Below are positions 24,903 to 35,695 of a stretch of DNA of 64,000 bases, piece after piece; position 1 is the first letter of the stretch, and every line of letters begins with the position of its first letter. Source of the DNA: Sporobolomyces roseus (Eukaryota > Basidiomycota > Microbotryomycetes > Sporidiobolales > Sporidiobolaceae); assembly GCA_016617785.1 (NCBI GenBank), contig JADILM010000001.1, positions 4,278,001 through 4,342,000 of the forward strand, read 5' to 3'. The translations under genes and the position numbers were made by a program. The notes under the pieces were generated by a model. That model was not told where the DNA came from, ran no database searches, and saw only the letters and a program-made list of their open reading frames with translations.

Positions 24903-25568
24903 TCGGGGCCTCGCTCGCCGCTGGATTCTACAAGTTCATCAAGTGAGTTGATCGTCGTCGTCGTTTTGCGACGAATTTCGCAACAAAACTCGCAACTTAC
25001 TCAAATTCATTCCTTCTTCCGTAGATGGTTGGAATTCGAGACGGTACTCGGACCTGAAGGTGACGACGATGATGTCCCTCGAAGCAAGAAAAAGGTAGGA
25101 CAACTCGCTGCTCCTGCCAACAATTTACTCGACACAAACAACGGATCTGTCGAAAAGCCTGGATTCGCTGGCGCAGAAGAGCCAGCGTCAAAGATTACCG
25201 ATATTGCTGTACAAGGTGAGTCGGAACCTACTCTGTCAATCTTTCAACCTTCGAGCTCGAAATTGAACTTTCTTGCGAAACGCGTTCAAGGTCCCGGTTT
25301 GGCTGATCTCCTTACTGAGGGAGATACCCAACAAGTGTATGGACTCGGACAAGCACCTTTCGATTACGACGCTCGCCTTGGTCGTATCGAAGCACTACTC
25401 GAATCTCTCGCTGGAGGTCAGCTCACTACTCAACGTTCGGCAGCTTCTGGAAGTACCATCGTTGACGACGGTAGTCTCGCTGTTCCTCACGGAGCGAACA
25501 AGCGGGTTGATCGAGATGGACACAAATGGAGTATCGATCAAACCGTTATCGGAGACGAGAATGTTTAA
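24903..25568 (+). pseudogene. Truncated 3' copy of the aquaporin gene
   Basis: Begins with [13 protein letters not shown] at the arm edge, then an intron, [16 protein letters not shown], a second intron and [20 protein letters not shown] to the IGDENV end. It contains only the last transmembrane segment and the cytosolic tail, with no channel domain, start codon or promoter of its own. A 242-residue open frame across 24840-25568 exists only by reading through the first intron and the unrelated flank, so I do not treat it as a protein. Coding sequence and splice sites are mostly intact, which points to a recent copy. Confidence 0.85.
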
Positions 25569-26164
25569 AAAGTTAAAAGCTTTCCTCCTTTGTTCATAGT
25601 TCTCACCCTCTGTTTTCCACTCTTTCCGTTTCCCTTCATTAATACACGCTCTTCCCAATACTTTGTTGCGACTTTTATGCTCTCATCCTCTAAGCTGTAC
25701 ATATCCTGAGCACTCTGCCAAAAACTAGTAGTAATAATTGAACCTAATAATCCCCTTTCATTCGAGCAAGTTTCCATCGCATGAGAGGCTATGCATGAGA
25801 ACGTATGTATACCACCTTCTCCTTGTGAGATGAGCCTTTCTTCACGAGTTCACCGTATTTGCGAATCGTTCCGGGAGAAAGCTGCGAATGCGGTCCTCTC
25901 GTCGAGTGCGGCATCCTCACTCGATCTTGCTAGTTTGTCAGCGAAGTGCTAACCAACCGCAGAGTCGATTCTCGGGAGCGAGTCTCGCGCAAAAGTTTCG
26001 AAATTTTCTATTCCCGAATTCCCAGCTGTTTCTTTGAGGTCTCTAGCTGATATCTGAGGCACTGGCTAACTCACTCAAGAGTATCGTAGATGGCCCCAGC
26101 AGCGCAAGATGAGTCGAAGGATTCACCTTGGAACAGGTTTTACAAAAAAATCTCACTCGTTGGC
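25569..26164. other. Flank inside the right arm, no gene seen
   Basis: Duplicate of the left-arm flank between the aquaporin end and the tRNA. No independent gene is supported. Confidence 0.5.
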
Positions 26165-26246
26165 GGGCCCATGGTGAAGTGGTAACACGTTCCCCTCCGA
26201 CCACGAGTGCAGGGAAAGATCTCGAGTTCGACCCTCGATTGGCTCA
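26165..26246 (+). tRNA. tRNA-Arg(CCG) with a 10-nt intron, right copy
   Basis: Same sequence as 19125-19206 in opposite orientation: 82 nt, all four stems, A and B boxes, and the 10-nt intron after position 37. No substitution was noticed inside the tRNA, though the flank has changed by one base 3' of the terminator, which suggests the gene is either young or under selection in both arms. Confidence 0.75.
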
Positions 26247-26250
26247 GCCG

Positions 26251-26255
26251 TTTTT
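26251..26255 (+). terminator. Pol III T-run terminator
   Basis: TTTTT starts five bases after the discriminator base of the tRNA, as expected for RNA polymerase III termination. Confidence 0.6.
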
Positions 26256-26514
26256 GCCCAGTTTTAGCCTACTCGACAAGGGAAACCTTTTTGCTCCGAT
26301 CCCTCATGAAGCGACGTTCGTCGTCAGAACTGGCGCACCCGCAGCTCAAACGGCTAGCGATAGTTATCACAACAGTCTCTTACATCCACCATGAGTAGCC
26401 GGGTCGAGGCCAGTACGAAAAACGAGTCTGGGATCACGAAACGAAATCGAAATGAGTTTTTTTCGTTTCCTCTTCGCTTCGAACGCACAAGAATGGAACT
26501 CACCTATCTCCTTT

Positions 26515-28053
26515 TTAACCTTTTCTATCTCCCATCGTCGCAGTACCACCACCCCACCAGTTCCCTCTCTCTTTCTCCTCAATCGGATCCTCTCTCCTCA
26601 GCTTCATCGGTAACAATCCATCTTCCGCACTTCCGCCTCCTCCTCCTCCTCCTGGATTACGTTCTTCGTCATCTATTGCTTCGTATCGTGCGTAGAAGAC
26701 TCCTCCAGCGAGAACTAGGGCGACTCCGAGAAAGTTTAGGAAAGACATGTGTAGATCGAAGATGAGGGTCGAAACGAGAATCGTTGTAGCTTGAGCAGCT
26801 TGAGCTATACTCGATCATCTATGTCAGCGTCAAGCTATAATCTGGGAGGGAGGTGAAGAGGAGACGTACAAGTGATAGCTAAAGCAGGAGGTTTCGTTCT
26901 CCTCTCTGCGACCAATCCGCAAACGACAACCCCAAAACTCAACACTCCATTCAAGACGATCTCCAACAGATGATTCCTCGTGAAATCTTGTGACCTGACA
27001 AACGTCCACAGCTTCTGGACTTCTCCGTTTCCGATCGCGAAAAGTGCACAATGGATCATCGAGAGGGGAGACATTCGGGCGAGGATGTCGAGAGGATGAA
27101 GGTGAAAGCGGTCGGAGAGGAGGTGAGTCGTAAGGAGGGATTTCGAGGTGAGGAGAAAGGTCGAAAGGATGACGAGGAGTGAACCGAGAGACGCCCATTC
27201 TTCGTTGAGTGAAGTGAACGAGATACCGAGGAGTACGAGTAGTAGTGAGGAAGAGGTTCGAAAGGTTGTCGTCGAAGAGAAGAAGAGAAGGGAGATGACG
27301 AGAGTGAGGATTGGTGCTGCCGCTCGAACCGAAACGTGAAACTGTTGGGAAAACCGATCATTAGTATCTGGGTTTGACTTGCGAGTCAGGGAGAGACGGA
27401 ATCACGGGCACAGGGATCAATCTGAGAGCCAAGTTTGAAGCTGCAATCTCGAACGAAAAGACCAGTGCAACGACTTTCATGATTGATTCCCTCTTTGGAG
27501 TCAATTTGATCGGTTTGTAGTGACCCAACTTGACGCTCAACATGGTACCCAACGTTGCGCAAGCCATTTGCCATGCGGTCAAGAGGAAAGTGATGCCTTG
27601 AAAGAAACCTCGCAGTAAGGATTTGTTGGAAATGGTTGAAGAAACGGCGACGATGAAATAGGCGAGGAGGGAAGGATGGAGGGAGACGAGAAAGTCGACG
27701 TAGAGGGAGGGAGTAGACGCTTTGACGGCGATGTCGATGAAGGGTTTGGAGAATCGTCGAGCGAGAGAAGGAGAAGCGTTATTCGTCGTCGAGGAAAGTT
27801 GAGGAGGTCTTCGACGGGATGCGACTCCGTTCGGATAGGGACTCGCGGGTGAGCTGATCCTCGAAGGTATCGGAGACTCTGGAGGTGTATTCGTCGGTGA
27901 ACAGCCAGGCGAAGGTCGTATTCGATTGATAACAATCGTTGGATCCGACGAAGAGGAAAGAGATTCCGAGGGAAGGACGACGGCTGAAGCGCGCCTTGAT
28001 GATCCTGATGCAGCAGCCCCTATTGTCCCCATCTCGAAGGTCACCGCATCCAT
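26515..28053 (-). CDS. Triose-phosphate/nucleotide-sugar transporter family (TPT) protein
   Basis: Multi-pass Golgi/ER-type transporter. The ATG at 28053 gives MDAVTFEMGTIGAAASGSS. A disordered Ser/Pro-rich N-terminus of roughly 120 residues precedes the first helix (LLAYFIVAVSSTISNKSLL); the motif with NK after helix 1 is typical of TPT proteins. Next come TFLLTAWQMACATLGTML, KVVALVFSFEIAASNLALR, FHVSVRAAAPILTLVISLLF, LNGVLSFGVVVCGLVAERR and SFLNFLGVALVLAGGVFYAR near the end, so about ten helices. The C-terminal tail has a poly-Gly run. The substrate (GDP-mannose, UDP-sugars or other) is not predictable here. About four exons. Divergent from BRX1 across 288 bp. Confidence 0.75.
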
Positions 28054-28341
28054 TCTCACACCTCAGTCTCCGAGGGAGCTGACCTGCCGATGGAGAGGTT
28101 GATTGAGAGCCAACGTGAAGCGGTGAAGCGGTATGAAGTAGGGAAGCGGTCTAAATTCGTGCGAGTATTGAAAGGGCGTGACTTGAGAGTAGTGAAGGTG
28201 TTGTGATCGAGGAGCAAGAGTGGAGAATTCGAAGCGAGAAGGGAGCAGTTGAATATATGCGAAACTTTGATGAAGAAAACTCACTGAGAAAAACTCTCCC
28301 TTCTCTGCACCACTCTCAACTCGACAAGTCAGATAGCAAAC

Positions 28342-29573
28342 ATGGCACCATCAGCAGTAACCAAAGATCTCAAACGCAAGCGAACAGCTCAAGAAGAAGA
28401 CGACACAGAGGTCGAACAGAAGACTCCGGTTTACAAGCAACGAGTTCTCACCATCTCATCAAGGGGAATCTCACAGAGGCAGAGACACTTGATGGCAGAT
28501 TTAATCTCACTGCTACCTCACTCGAAGAAAGGTAAGGCTCATTCCCTTGTCGAGATGGCGAGGAAATCAAACTCACCTCCCTCTCTCTCTCTCTCTTCCT
28601 CTCCACTTGATCAGATGCCAAACTCGAAGACAAGCACTCCCTCCCTTCCCTTAACGAAATCGCCTACCTTTCTTCCTGCAACAACATCCTATTCTTTGAA
28701 GCTCGTCGTCAACACGGTGATCTCTACTTGTGGGCAGCGAAAGCACCTAACGGTCCTTCTTGTCGATTCCACGTTCTCAACTCTCACACAATGGACGAGA
28801 TGAAGATGACTGGAAACTGTCTCAAAGGCTCAAGACCGGTCGTCGTGTTCGATCAACAATTCGACGAATCACCTCACATGAAGTTGATCAAAGAAGTTCT
28901 CACTCACGTCAGTCTCTCGTTCTTCTCTCTCTTCTTCACGTGCTTGCTGACGAGCCATATTGTCGAATCCAGGTCTTTGCTGTACCGAAAACTGCTCGAC
29001 GAGCGAAACCCTTCGTCGACCATGTCATCAATTTCTCAATCGCAGACGGTAAAATCTGGTTCCGAAACTACCAAGTGCGCTGCTTCTTCCCTCTCCCTCG
29101 TCGCTTTCTTCTCACTGACTTCTTTGCTTCGTACCTAGATCATCGATACCCCTCCTGCCGACGCGATCGCCGCAACCTCCTCCTCGACTTCGAAAGCAAT
29201 CACTGAATCTCAAGCGAAGAAACTCGCACAAAAGGAAGGAGCTCCCCATCTGTCACTCTCGGAAGTTGGTCCCAGGTTCGTCTTGAACCCAGTCAAGATC
29301 TTTGAGGGAAGTTTCAACGGTGCTTGTATTTACGAGAACAAGGGTACGTCTCCCTCTTTTCGATAGGAGGCTTCCGTCTCAAGTGCTGATCGAACGACAT
29401 GGAGCTCTACAGAATTCGTGCCTTCTTCTGCACTCGCGTCATCGAAGAAGTTCGACCGAGCAAAGAAGTACCGATCGAGAAAGGGTCAACAAGAGGAGAG
29501 GAAAGTCAGGTTGGAAGAGATCATGCCTGGCCACCGAGACGATCCGTTGGAGAAGCGAAAGGTGTTTGCTTAA
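28342..29573 (+). CDS. BRX1: Ribosome biogenesis protein Brx1
   Basis: Nucleolar BRIX-domain protein needed for 60S subunit assembly with Ebp2. The start at 28342 encodes MAPSAVTKDLKRKRTAQEED. The BRIX core begins at KQRVLTISSRGISQRQRHLM with DLISLLPHSKK, then LNEIAYLSSCNNILFFEAR and DLYLWAAKAPNGPSCRFHV, HTMDEMKMTGNCLKGSRPVV and HMKLIKEVLTHVFAVPK. Later exons give KIWFRNYQIIDTP, the GPRFVLNPVKIFEGSFNGA block and a basic tail KKYRSRKGQQEERK ending RKVFA. About 310 residues over six exons, normal for Brx1. Its stop lies about 140 bp before the 3' edge of the partial dioxygenase copy on the other strand. Confidence 0.92.
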
Positions 29574-29714
29574 GGGATGGTATCGTCTTGTTGGGGTGGA
29601 GAGTGAAGCGGAGAGGCGGGAGAGGAGGGGAGTTCGTCGTTATGTTTGTACTCCTACCCATCGCAAATCTCGGTCGTTACTGTTCTCCCTCGTTTGTGCC
29701 GCTCGGACAGGGAT

Positions 29715-31650
29715 AGGAGCGAGACCTGAAGCGGCTTGCGAGGGTTTCGGTTCTTCAGCCGAGAGACCAGGTATCAATTCGAAGTTTTCGATATCCTTGT
29801 AGAGTTCTCGAGCAGCGTTGGCGATAACTGGATCGGTGTTCCATTCTATCGACGATGAGAGGGAGAGAGGGAGAGAGTCAGTTGCAAATCATAAAGAGAC
29901 AGAGACAGAGAGAACAGAAGATTCACCTTCGAAAGACTTGTAACGAGTAAGCTTGAGGAAAGTTCTGAATTCGTTCAAGGTAGCGCAGCACCATTGGTTG
30001 CGAGCAGTATCCATACCCATGACATCAATGATCCTCATCGCCCCAGGAACACCTACACAGATCCAGAAGGGCTTTCAGTACAGTTTGAAACGATCAAAAG
30101 AGAGAAAGAGAGAGAGAAGGAAACCGCACCTCGAGCCTTGAAAGCGCCGGCGACTTCTTCAGTCGCTTCAGTGAGAACTCGAACGAGATCATCGTCACTA
30201 TGATCAAGAGTATCAGCTTGGGAGGGACGGAGAAGAGGAAATCGAGAGGGAGAAGAAGTGCGCACGAGAATCGACCGGTTCCATCTTTTCCAGTTCTCTT
30301 CAAACCTCCAAAGGTCCACTTCTTGACATCGGTACCCATATCTCCCGAGAGTCCTTTGTAAATGGCAGCGAAATCATCTTGAGTCATCTGTCGAATTGAG
30401 CGAGAGAAGAAGATCATGAGTTTAATTCGAGAGAAGGGGAAAGAAAGAGTTGCTTACCTTGTCGAAAGGAGTTTGAGAGTATTTCCTCATGAGCTGTTCA
30501 ATCCATACTGTATCCTTCTTTCCGACAGCAGTATGCCAGCGGTAAAGGACTGTTGACGAAAGAAGCAAAGAGAGAAGAATTAGGTTCGGTTGTAGAGTAA
30601 AACCGTCGAAGAGAGAGAATAAGTCGACTCGCGATCAAACTCGACAGAGACAGCGTTTCCAGTACCACGATCAACTTGACCACCGATCAAAGACTTGATA
30701 TCTCCAGTAGGAATCAATGCCCAAGTCGAATCAGTTTGATTGACGTTGAGGATGACACTGCAAACGACGACCGACGACAACAACGACAATAACGAGGGAG
30801 GGTTAGCGACAACGTCAAACGAGAGAAGAGACGAAGGAATGAAAGGGCACCGAATGTAATCTCCGAAAATGACTTGGAGGAACCATCCACAATTGACGAG
30901 ACGAGAAGTTTGGAACAAGTCTTCATCTTGTTGCTTCTTTTGTTCATCCGAGAGGGAGTCGAAAGGTTTGTACTTGTTGTTCTGATTGATTTGAACCAAC
31001 TTGTCGACGATCCAGTTGTGATTCCTATCGAGCAAAACAAAGAGCGAGTCAGTTCTCATTTCCCACGAAAGAGTGAGAGAACAAGAGAGAAGGTGTGGGC
31101 ACTGACCTTGAGAAGACTATCATGAGAGCGCAAGTCGAAGGAGGCATCAAGAACAACCTTTGAGACGCGACGACATCGTCATGGATCTTGCCATCTTTGA
31201 AGGTGCGAACTTTCTTCTGTTCTTCGAGAACGTTTCCCTATCATCACCGCCGAAGAAGAGGTCAGCCCCGCTCTCAAGAGAAAGAGGAGAGTAAAAGACT
31301 CACGTAAAGAGGAGAAAGATCGAGATAGGAAGAAGCGTCGTTGATGTTGGGATCGTTGCGATTCGTGTTGAAGCAAGAGTGAGTGATGCAAGTGGCGAAT
31401 GCAAAAAGAAGCGATCTGTAGAGCGTCGGAAGAAGTGAGTGGATGAGTGAGTGAGTGAGCTCAAAGAGAGGAAAGGAAAGCTTACGAGATTCCCGAAGGA
31501 TGAGGAACAAACTTGTCTCGTTTCATGAGCGAATCCCAGACAGTTCCAGTGTCAGGAAGCTGTTGAGGCATCGCGTGTTGAGGAACGACTGAACGAGCGT
31601 AGGCTGTTGACCTCGATCAAGAGAGAAGAGAGTCAGTCTTCGAATTCGGT
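29715..31650 (-). pseudogene. Partial tandem copy of the fatty-acid dioxygenase exons
   Basis: A direct repeat of 34113-36078 including introns. It encodes the peroxidase-like core from AYARSVVPQHAMPQQLPD through CITHSCFNTNRNDPNINDAS (distal His), NHNWIVDKLVQINQN, VLYRWHTAVGKKD (the Tyr and proximal His motif YRWH) and on to GLSAEEPKPSQA. It lacks the first four exons and the whole P450 half, and runs into unrelated sequence at 29715. It keeps a Gln codon (31160-31162, VASQRLFLMPP) where the long copy has a stop. Splice sites look preserved. Without a start codon or 5' exons it is probably not a gene on its own unless a read-through transcript joins it to the upstream gene. Confidence 0.85.
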
Positions 31651-31927
31651 TAAAGAGTCAGTTCTCACTTCATTCGAACGAGCGAGGACAGGAGAGAAGG
31701 AGTGGGGACTGACTTTGAAAAGAGAAGACAGAGACAAGAAAACTGAGCAATGGAGTTGAGCTTTCACAAGCGAAGAATGTTGGTATTTCGAAAGTTGTAG
31801 TTGCTCTCGATCTCTCGGCAGCCAGAGGATCGAAAGGAAGGAAAGAGTCAAGCGGCACAAAGGGAAACTTACAGCTTTTTGATGGGGTACTACTTCAAAT
31901 CACAGAAAGGAGAGAAAGAAAATTCAT
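31651..31927. other. Spacer between the long and partial dioxygenase copies
   Basis: Purine-rich on the plus strand and without a supported exon. It lies 3' of the long gene's stop codon and is not part of the duplicated block. Confidence 0.5.
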
Positions 31928-34900
31928 TCAAGCTTTTCCAGAGTAAACGATTTCCATCGATTGAGGGAAAGGAGTGAAAGTTTGATCCTTCAAGATGAAG
32001 GTCGTAGCAGTTTTCGCAGGACCATCCATCGCTCCACGGAATCCTCCGAGTTGACCAGCGGGACCGGGGGCGCGTTTGAGGTTGATGAGACGGAATACTT
32101 CTTTCGCTACTCCCACGGCGATGAGCGTATTGATCGATTCGTCACGAGCTATCACAAACCGAGTAGAGTCAGCTCTCATGAAAAGAGAAGCAGAGGAAAG
32201 GGAGGAAAGAGAGCTCACAAGAACGAATTCCAGGTTCAGCTAATTTGTAGACGGTCGGATCACGATCAATCTTGATCTGATCAGGATTGGGGAAAGCAGC
32301 AGGGTCTCGGTTGATCTTGGTCCAGTCGATGTAGAGGAGAGAACCTTCCTTGACTTGAGGTCCGTTGCGAATCTGAACGCTCGATTTGGCTTTACGAACG
32401 AAACCTCCGACAGCGGGATCGAGACGAAGCGCTTCACTGACGTAGTTCTACGAGAGGAAGGGGAGCGAGTGAAGAGAGAAGTCAGTACGAGTTTGAGTAA
32501 GAAGCGAGAGAAACGAGAAGAGGAAACTCACCTGAATGTCTGAATCGTTCGCAAGACCGACTGCGACTGCGGTTGATTTGTGAAGGTCTTGAAGAGCAGC
32601 AGCATTCTCAGGTCGAAGGTAGAAGTCGAGAGCCTTTGCGCAAGCTGAGAAAGGAGAGAATGACGAGAAAAAGCGGTCAGTCGAAAGCGAGAGAAGAAAG
32701 AGAGAAAATGGAGGGGAGTGCTCACCAGTCACCGAGGAAGCGAAATTGATCATCGAGAACTGGAGAATGTCGGCAATCTCGTCGAGAGGACGACTAGAGT
32801 GTTCGAGAACTCTGTCGTAAACTTTGCGAGAGTTGTCACTCATGACAACCCCTTGACCTGCTTTGTCTCCGAGCAAGACATGCTTGAGATCTTGAGCGAG
32901 GTCATGCATCGTCGTCTGTCGTTGAGCGTGCGATGAGAGAGTCAGCTCGACGAAACTAGAGCAAGAAAGACGAGAGAAGAGAGAAAAGCTTCGAACGCAC
33001 AGTAGAACCGCTAGCTTGAGCAAGTCGGAACTCGATCACACTCTTGAGAATCCCGACATGCTTGATGACAGAGTTGCGAAGTTTGAAGGCTCGGGTAGGA
33101 TCGTAGCTATCGCGAGTCGAGCTTTCGTCAGCATCGCTCGAAAGAGTTAAGAGAGAAAGGGGAAAGTCGAGGAACTCACTTGAGATGAATGTAGGTATAA
33201 GCTTGACAGAGAGTATTGTAGAGCTCGTCGGGAGTTAGGAGTCCTCGAGGGTTCTCCTTCGTCTTGAGGGGGAATCCGAGTTGATCGCAAATCCAGTTCA
33301 TGCAAACTGGGATGATCACTTGCTGAACGACGTTCAACCTCATCTGATCCTTTCCGTACGACCACGACATCTTCGAGACGAGTTCCTTGGCTTTGGGAGC
33401 GACAGCAGCGACGATCAAGTTGGTGAACTGAGAGGGGTAGAAAGCGAAATCGATCACTTCTTGAGCCGAAGAACGAGATTTCGGTTTCGAACCGAAGGAA
33501 CCGACGAGGGCGAGGAAAGAAGGTTGTTCTTGTTTGAGGATGTCGAGTGGAGCTCCGACGACGGTTTCGAAATCGTCCCAAGCTGGAGACGTCGTGTTGA
33601 GGATGTGTTCAGCCGAAGCACGCTTGTCGATGACGAACCATTCGGGAGGAGGAACAGGTCGACGAGCGTCGTACTTGTCGAAGATCCTGAGTTTCTTGAG
33701 AATCGTGGTAGTCGTCGAGGGAGTCGAGAAGGGGAAAAGAGCGTAGGTCGAATTGTAAGTGTAGTGAGAAGGGAAAGTCCTCATGAGGAGCTGCGAACCA
33801 GAAAGCTCGTCGTCAGTTCGAGAGCGACAGAGAAGACCGAAAGAGAGAGGGAGAGTGTGAAAGAGAACTCACCTTGCCGACTACTCCACCGAAAGAACCT
33901 CCTTCGGGATCGAATTGGAGATCTTGATAGAGGAAAGAAGTCAAATTTCCAGGGTTGAAGTCGACAGTGAACTAGACGTATGGAAGAGAAGAGAGAAGGG
34001 AGTCAGTTGAGTAGCGAAAGTGGGAAGGGGGGAGAGAACAGAGACGAACGTAGCGATCACCACGAACGAGAGAAGCGGCATCCGAAAGAATCGCCCTCGA
34101 GACGGTGTAGCCAGGAGCGAGACCTGAACCAGCTTGAGAGGGTTTTGGTTCTTCAGCCGAGAGACCAGGCATCAATTCGAGGTTTTCGATATCCATGTAA
34201 AGCTCTCGAGCAGCGTTGGCGATGACAGGGTCAGGGTTCCATTCTATCGACGACGAGTGAGCCCAAGAAAGAAAGAATGAGAGAACAATGAGATTCACCT
34301 TCGAAAGACTTGTAACGAGTGAGCTTGAGGAAAGTTCTGAATTCGTTCAAAGTGGCGCAGCACCATTGGTTGCGAGCAGTATCCATACCCATGACATCAA
34401 TGATCCTCATCGCTTCAGGAACACCTACACAGGTCCAGAAGGGCTGTCAGTACAGTTCAGAAACGATTAAGAGAGAGAGAGAGAGAGATAGAGAGAGAGA
34501 GAAGGAAACCGTACCTCGAGCCTTGAAAGCACCGGCGACTTCTTCAGTCGCTTCAGTGAGAACTCGAACGAGATCATCGTCACTGTAATCAAGAGTATCA
34601 GCTTGGGAGGGACGGAGAAGAGGAAATCGAGAGGGAGAAGAAGTGCGCACGAGAATCGACCGGTTCCATCTTTTCCAGATCTCTTCAAACCTCCAAAGGT
34701 CCATTTCTTGACATCGGTACCCATATCTCCCGAGAGTCCTTTGTAAATGGCAGCGAAATCATCTTGAGTCATCTGTCAAATTCAGCGAGAGAAGAAGATC
34801 ATGAGTTTGATTCGAGAGAAGAGGAAAGAAAAGAGTCGCTCACCTTGTCGAAAGGAGTTTGAGAGTATTTCCTCATGAGCTGTTCAATCCATACTGTATC

Positions 34901-35652
34901 CTTCTTTCCGACAGCAGTATGCCAGCGGTAAAGGACTGTTGACGAAAGAAGCAAAGAGAGAAGAATTAGGTTCGGTTGTAGAGTAAAACCGTCGAAGAGA
35001 GAGAATAAGTCGACTCGCGATCAAACTCGACAGAGACAGCGTTTCCAGTACCACGATCAACTTGACCACCGATCAAAGACTTGATATCTCCAGTAGGAAT
35101 CAATGCCCAAGTCGAATCAGTTTGATTGACGTTGAGGATGACACTGCAAACGACGACCGACGACAACAACGACAATAACGAGGGAGGGTTAGCGACAACG
35201 TCAAACGAGAGAAGAGACGAAGGAATGAAAGGGCACCGAATGTAATCTCCGAAAATGACTTGGAGGAACCATCCACAATTGACGAGACGAGAAGTTTGGA
35301 ACAAGTCTTCATCTTGTTGCTTCTTTTGTTCATCCGAGAGGGAGTCGAAAGGTTTGTACTTGTTGTTCTGATTGATTTGAACCAACTTGTCGACGATCCA
35401 GTTGTGATTCCTAGCAATCAATCAATCAAGGGGAGAGAGGATCAGTTCTCATGTAGTGAGAATAGGAGAGATAGATTCTGACCTTGAAAAGACCATCATG
35501 AGAGCACAAGTCGAAGGAGGCATCAAGAACAACCTTTAAGACGCGACAACATCGTCGTGGATCTTGCCATCTTTGAAGGTGCGAACTTTCTTCTGTTCTT
35601 CGAGAGTGTTTCCCTACGCACACATCCGAATGAGAGTTAGTCTCGTTTGTCG

Positions 35653-35695
<43 letters not shown>

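Larger units (their letters stand above)
24903..26365. repeat. Right arm of the 1.46-kb inverted duplication
   Basis: Near-identical reverse-complement of 19006-20467. Differences seen include a Lys codon replacing Arg near 25090, a changed intron acceptor (ttcaag for ttttag) near 25290, and small substitutions around 25790 and 26264. The arm begins abruptly inside an aquaporin exon and ends just after the tRNA, so this is the derived copy. Confidence 0.93.

Noticed and set aside
24840..25568. A 242-residue open frame resembling a complete protein in the right arm
   Set aside because: It begins in unrelated flank and reads through two aquaporin introns; the matching frame in the left arm (19802-20515) does the same inside a real spliced gene.
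29302..29802. A 166-residue plus-strand frame after BRX1
   Set aside because: It overlaps the last BRX1 exon in another frame and then the antisense of the dioxygenase copy; Arg/Ser-rich without domain.
33281..33958. A 225-residue plus-strand frame opposite the dioxygenase gene
   Set aside because: It is the antisense shadow of well-supported exons (WDDFETVVGAPLDILKQ and neighbours) and spans their introns.
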